A stretch of 9,216 nucleotides of DNA from a candidate division WWE3 bacterium (lineage in GTDB: Bacteria; Patescibacteriota; 4484-211; JAGQKX01). Below the pieces are notes generated by a model, which saw only the letters and a program-made list of their open reading frames with translations, searched no databases and had not been told where the DNA came from. The position numbers and the translations under genes are program-made. Location: the NCBI GenBank assembly GCA_020429905.1, contig JAGQKX010000023.1:1-9216 (forward strand). Direction: 5' to 3'. Shown here piece after piece: positions 5,787-9,216 of the stretch (the first letter of the stretch is position 1; every line of letters begins with the position of its first letter).

Positions 5787-7595
5787 ATGCCTAAAACAAA
5801 AACGAACAACAAGCCAAAATATTTTAAAGAACCAGTGTTAGCAGAAACTGCAGAAAAGACGCTTCGATCACGCTGTTCGTTAACAGACGAATCAGGGAAA
5901 CTGCTGGAAACTCCAGGTGAGATATTTTTGCGTGTGGCTTCACATATTGCCAAAGCGGAGATTAACTGGGGTGATGAAAAAAATGTCGAAGAAGCACGTG
6001 AATTATTTTTTACGGCTATGGCAGAAAATCGGTTAATTGTTACTCGTAGCGCTCTGTATGAAGCTGGAAATCCAGCAGCCTCGAACCAACTGTCTCCTTG
6101 TTTTGTTATTCCGGTGGAAGATTCAATACCTTCAATCTTTGAAAACCTTGGAAAAGCCGCGCTTGTGCAAAAAAATTATGGTGGAACTGGATTTAACTTT
6201 AGCAATATTAGACCACACGGTGACAAGGTGAAAAATGTACCTAATGCTGCTTCTGGGCCTGTTGATTTTTTGCAAGTATATAGCGCGGCCCTATCCAAGG
6301 TTATGCAGGGCGCAAAACGTCACGGAGGAAACATGGGCATCCTTAATGTTGATCATCCGGATATTTTAGACTTTATTACGGTGAAGGACGAAGATCAGAC
6401 GATTAAGAATTTTAATATTTCGGTTGGTGTCACCAATGAATTTATGGAGGCGGTTGAGCAGGACAAGATGTGGGATTTCATCAATCCCCGAAACAAACAA
6501 TCGGTTAAAAAAATGAAAGCACGTAAACTGTTTGACCTGATTTGCGAACATGCATGGATCAGTGGTGATCCGGGGCTCATGTTCCTTGATCGAACGGAAG
6601 AGGATAACTATACTCCCACGCTGGGGGTTCTTAATGCCACTAATCCTTGTGGTGAACAACCGTTGTTACCGTTTGAAAGCTGCAATCTTTCCTCTGTGAA
6701 CTTAGCGGCGCATCTCAAAAAGAATGGTAAGGAGATTGAAGTTGATTGGGAAAAGTTAGCCGATACCGCACATACGATTGTCCGATTTTTAGATAATAAG
6801 ATTGAGGTGAATACCTATATTTTGCCGGAAACCGAAAATATCGTGAAATTCGGTAATCGAAAAATTGGCGCTGGTGTGATCGGATTTGCTCACGTGTTGT
6901 ACCAATTAGGTATCCCCTATAATTCTGAAGCTGCAGTTCGCTTCGCGAAACGGATGGCCAAATTCATGAAAAAAGAATTTGAAAAAGCATCGCTTGAGCT
7001 CGCTAAGACCCGCGGTCCTTTTCCTAACTATGATATCTCTACCTACAAAGGAACCGCAGAAAAATATCGGAATTGTACAATGTTTACCATCGCTCCAACC
7101 GGAACGGTTTCGATGATTGCCAACACAACCTCAGGCATAGAGCCGGTGTTCTCGTTAGCATACGAACGACGGACATTTTTCAATGATGATGCGCAAAATC
7201 GGCCGACTGAAACTTTGCAGATTGTAGATCCAATTTTGGAGAAAACCTTGAAAGAACAAAAACTGTATTCAAAAAATCTTATTCATGAGATAGCAGAAAA
7301 TGGAGGAAGTTTACACGGGATCAAAGAAATACCAGATGAAATTAAAAAAATCTTTGTCACAACTCATGACATTGATTGGAGTTATCATGTTAAGATTCAG
7401 GCCGCTTGGCAAGCACATGCGGATAATTCTGTCAGCAAAACAATTAACCTGCCCAACGAAGCCTCGGTTGATGATGTCCGAGATGCATACATGAAAGCAT
7501 GGAAGCTTGGATGTAAGGGAGTAACGATTTATCGTGACGGCTCTAAAATGTATCAAGTCATGGCCACCAGCAAAACTAAAAAATTAGGAAAGTAG
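5787..7595 (+). CDS. nrdJ: Adenosylcobalamin-dependent ribonucleotide reductase, dimeric NrdJ type, catalytic core without ATP-cone or C-terminal tail
   Basis: The 602-residue product is the ten-stranded-barrel core of a dimeric class II reductase. Visible: first redox cysteine C105 in SPCFVIPVEDS; GGTGFNFSNIRPHGD at 132-146; HGGNMGILNVDHPDILDF at 179-196; radical site NATNPCGEQPLLPFESCNL with N286, C288, E290 and second redox cysteine C299; IAPTGT at 435-440; and the family's closing motif GCKGVTIYRDGS at 575-586. Sixteen mostly polar residues follow and the frame ends. Family members usually continue with a linker and a cysteine-rich zinc ribbon; here no cysteine follows C576, so the enzyme lacks its own shuttle for re-reduction. 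The N-terminus begins directly at the pre-barrel segment, without ATP-cone, so overall-activity control by ATP/dATP is not expected. The tail-like protein is encoded 65 bases upstream; the next reductase starts three bases after the stop. There is no frameshift remnant downstream. Confidence 0.94.
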   Translation: MPKTKTNNKPKYFKEPVLAETAEKTLRSRCSLTDESGKLLETPGEIFLRVASHIAKAEINWGDEKNVEEARELFFTAMAENRLIVTRSALYEAGNPAASNQLSPCFVIPVEDSIPSIFENLGKAALVQKNYGGTGFNFSNIRPHGDKVKNVPNAASGPVDFLQVYSAALSKVMQGAKRHGGNMGILNVDHPDILDFITVKDEDQTIKNFNISVGVTNEFMEAVEQDKMWDFINPRNKQSVKKMKARKLFDLICEHAWISGDPGLMFLDRTEEDNYTPTLGVLNATNPCGEQPLLPFESCNLSSVNLAAHLKKNGKEIEVDWEKLADTAHTIVRFLDNKIEVNTYILPETENIVKFGNRKIGAGVIGFAHVLYQLGIPYNSEAAVRFAKRMAKFMKKEFEKASLELAKTRGPFPNYDISTYKGTAEKYRNCTMFTIAPTGTVSMIANTTSGIEPVFSLAYERRTFFNDDAQNRPTETLQIVDPILEKTLKEQKLYSKNLIHEIAENGGSLHGIKEIPDEIKKIFVTTHDIDWSYHVKIQAAWQAHADNSVSKTINLPNEASVDDVRDAYMKAWKLGCKGVTIYRDGSKMYQVMATSKTKKLGK

Positions 7596-7598
7596 CCT

Positions 7599-9216
7599 AT
7601 GTCACCAAAACCAGTAATAAAAATCAAAAAGAGAGATGGCAGAATTGTCGCCTTTGATAAAAAACGTATTGTTTTGGCCATATCTAAAGCGGGAGAAGCG
7701 ACTAATGCCTATGATAAAAAAGAGGCAATACGTTTGGCTGATATTGTCGTGGCCATCTTAGAAAAAACAGTTAATGGCGGAGTCCCGGAAGTTGAACAAA
7801 TTCAAGACATTGTCGAACAATGTTTGATGGCGGCTGATCATTATGAGGCGGCAAAGGCGTATATTTTATACCGGCAACGTCATGAAAAAATTCGACAAGA
7901 AAAGGCAGCTTTGGGCATTGTTGATGATTTAGATCTCCCGATGAATGCGTTACGAGTGCTTAAATCGCGCCATCTCAAACGAAATGCAGATGGTGATGTC
8001 ATTGAAACACCTGGACAATTATTCGAGCGTGTGTCAAAAGCACTCGCCCAGGTCGATAGTGATTACAAACACAGCAAAAAGGAAATTAATCAATACGCAC
8101 AGCAGTACTACGACATGATGGTCTCTGGAGATTTTATCCCCGGCGGAAGTTACCTCAGAAATGCGGGATATGGTGGGCCGATGTCTAATTGTCATGTGTT
8201 AGGTATGCCTGACGATATTGCAGGTATCTATGAGTCAATTAAACAGACGGCGATTTTGACGAAATCGGCGGGTGGAGGCGTGGGATTTAATTTTTCGCAT
8301 ATCAGACCAGCTGGTGATTATATCGCTTCTTCTGGAGGACTCTCTACGGGTCCTGTGTCGTTTATGCGCATTGTTGATATGTCTAATACTATTATTGGCA
8401 TGGGTGGCTATCGAAAAGGGGCAAGTATGGGAGTCTTAAACATAAACCACCCAGACATTCTGGAATTTATAAACGCGAAACAAGGAGGCCGTGATCTAAC
8501 TACATTTAATGTCTCAGTAGGGGTGACAGATTCATTTATGAAAGCGGTTGAAAAAGGAGATGAATATAATCTCGTAAATCCTCGAACTAATAAACCAGTC
8601 AGCCAGCTTAATGCCCGGGCTGTGTTTGACCTCATTTGTTCCCTGGCACATGATAATGGTGATCCGGGAATGTTGTTTTTAGATACGGCCAATAAAACTA
8701 ACCCTTTACCAGGTCTTGGACCGCTTGAAAGCACCAATATTTGCGGTGAACAGTGGCTGCATCCGTATGATGTTTGCAATCTCGGTTCTATTAATCTGGC
8801 AAATTTTGTGACTAACGGTTCCGTCGACTATGACAAATTAGAAAGGATTACGGCGCTTGCGACACGGTTCATGGACAATGGAGTTGATCTTTCTACCTAC
8901 GCGGTACCTGAAGTGCAAGAAATGGCGAAAGCCAACCGACGTATTGGCCTTGGGGTTATGGGCTGGGCAGACATGTTAATCCAATTGGAAATTCCCTATG
9001 ATTCAGATAAAGCAATCACGTTGGCAAAAAAAATTATGAAGACCATTGATGATACTGCCTATAACACTTCCAGTGAACTGGCCCGAGAGAAGGGGAATTT
9101 TGCCAACTACGATAAAAGTATCTTTAAAAAGAAAAAAACACCGATGCGTAATGCAGCTCGGACCACCGTAGCTCCCACAGGTTCGATTAGCATGGTAGCT
9201 GATTGTTCTAGTGGTA
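7599..9216 (+). CDS. nrdJ: Adenosylcobalamin-dependent ribonucleotide reductase, dimeric NrdJ type with ATP-cone (3'-partial)
   Basis: The reading frame starts three bases after the previous stop and runs off the window after 539 codons. AGGA at 7586-7589, nine bases upstream, is the ribosome binding site. An ATP-cone fills about residues 7-100 (KKRDGRIVAFDKKRI at 10-24; AAKAYILYRQRHEKIR at 84-99), implying control by ATP and dATP. The core follows: first redox cysteine C198 in SNCHVLGMPDD; GGGVGFNFSHIRPAGD at 225-240; KGASMGVLNINHPDILEF at 273-290; radical site with N380, C382, E384 and second redox cysteine C393; VAPTGSISM at 524-532. The motif reads N-I-C-G-E where nearly all relatives have N-P-C-G-E. 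The last third, including any C-terminal tail, is outside the window. It is clearly diverged from the neighbouring NrdJ, so the pair is not a recent duplication. Confidence 0.94.
   Translation, partial: MSPKPVIKIKKRDGRIVAFDKKRIVLAISKAGEATNAYDKKEAIRLADIVVAILEKTVNGGVPEVEQIQDIVEQCLMAADHYEAAKAYILYRQRHEKIRQEKAALGIVDDLDLPMNALRVLKSRHLKRNADGDVIETPGQLFERVSKALAQVDSDYKHSKKEINQYAQQYYDMMVSGDFIPGGSYLRNAGYGGPMSNCHVLGMPDDIAGIYESIKQTAILTKSAGGGVGFNFSHIRPAGDYIASSGGLSTGPVSFMRIVDMSNTIIGMGGYRKGASMGVLNINHPDILEFINAKQGGRDLTTFNVSVGVTDSFMKAVEKGDEYNLVNPRTNKPVSQLNARAVFDLICSLAHDNGDPGMLFLDTANKTNPLPGLGPLESTNICGEQWLHPYDVCNLGSINLANFVTNGSVDYDKLERITALATRFMDNGVDLSTYAVPEVQEMAKANRRIGLGVMGWADMLIQLEIPYDSDKAITLAKKIMKTIDDTAYNTSSELAREKGNFANYDKSIFKKKKTPMRNAARTTVAPTGSISMVADCSSG

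Noticed and set aside
8408..8779. A 123-codon open frame on the minus strand
   Set aside because: It lies wholly opposite the conserved catalytic core of the third reductase and shows no recognisable family. The same applies to the other minus-strand frames inside ftsA, ftsZ and the reductases (for example 377-595, 1851-2159, 6366-6659).
1..9216. Recoded UGA codon, as in some Patescibacteria
   Set aside because: No coding frame contains in-frame TGA, and TGA at 3055-3057 ends the adenosyltransferase exactly at its expected length.
3276..9216. Inteins or introns, which are common in reductase genes
   Set aside because: All three reductase frames read through the conserved motifs without insertions, and motif spacing is normal.

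Overview
The window is a gene-dense, plus-strand stretch of bacterial chromosome with moderate-to-low GC and the standard genetic code (TGA ends one gene and never falls inside a frame). It joins a cell-division block to a block for making deoxyribonucleotides. No mobile element, CRISPR array, tRNA or rRNA is visible. The composition, the ftsA-ftsZ pair, the dependence on vitamin B12 for DNA precursors and the crowded layout fit an uncultivated anaerobic or microaerophilic bacterium. A member of the Patescibacteria (CPR) is my best guess, but that is inference and the sequence does not settle it.

Layout. (1) 1-1245: ftsA, lacking only its first few codons. (2) 1246-1353: a gap with a good -10 box. 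(3) 1354-2496: complete ftsZ, ending in the classic C-terminal partner-binding peptide. (4) 2518-3057: a PduO-type cobalamin adenosyltransferase, 21 bases behind ftsZ. (5) 3058-3275: the only sizeable gap (218 bases), holding candidate promoter elements and a long-loop inverted repeat. (6) 3276-5528: an adenosylcobalamin-dependent ribonucleotide reductase of the monomeric (Lactobacillus leichmannii RTPR) type with an N-terminal ATP-cone. (7) 5530-5721: a 63-residue protein that looks like the detached cysteine-rich zinc-ribbon tail of a dimeric class II reductase. (8) 5787-7595: a dimeric-type class II reductase (NrdJ) lacking both ATP-cone and C-terminal tail. (9) 7599 to the window end: a second dimeric-type NrdJ, with an ATP-cone, cut off by the window edge.

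How it fits together. PduO converts cob(I)alamin to adenosylcobalamin, the radical-generating cofactor that all three reductases would use. Cofactor activation and its consumers are therefore neighbours, directly behind the divisome genes. The most unusual element is the split enzyme: the NrdJ at 5787-7595 stops where the catalytic barrel normally gives way to linker plus zinc-ribbon tail, and a free-standing copy of that tail is encoded just upstream. This suggests a reductase whose re-reduction module works in trans. The presence of three class II reductases of two architectures, with and without ATP-cones, suggests division of labour or mixed assemblies.
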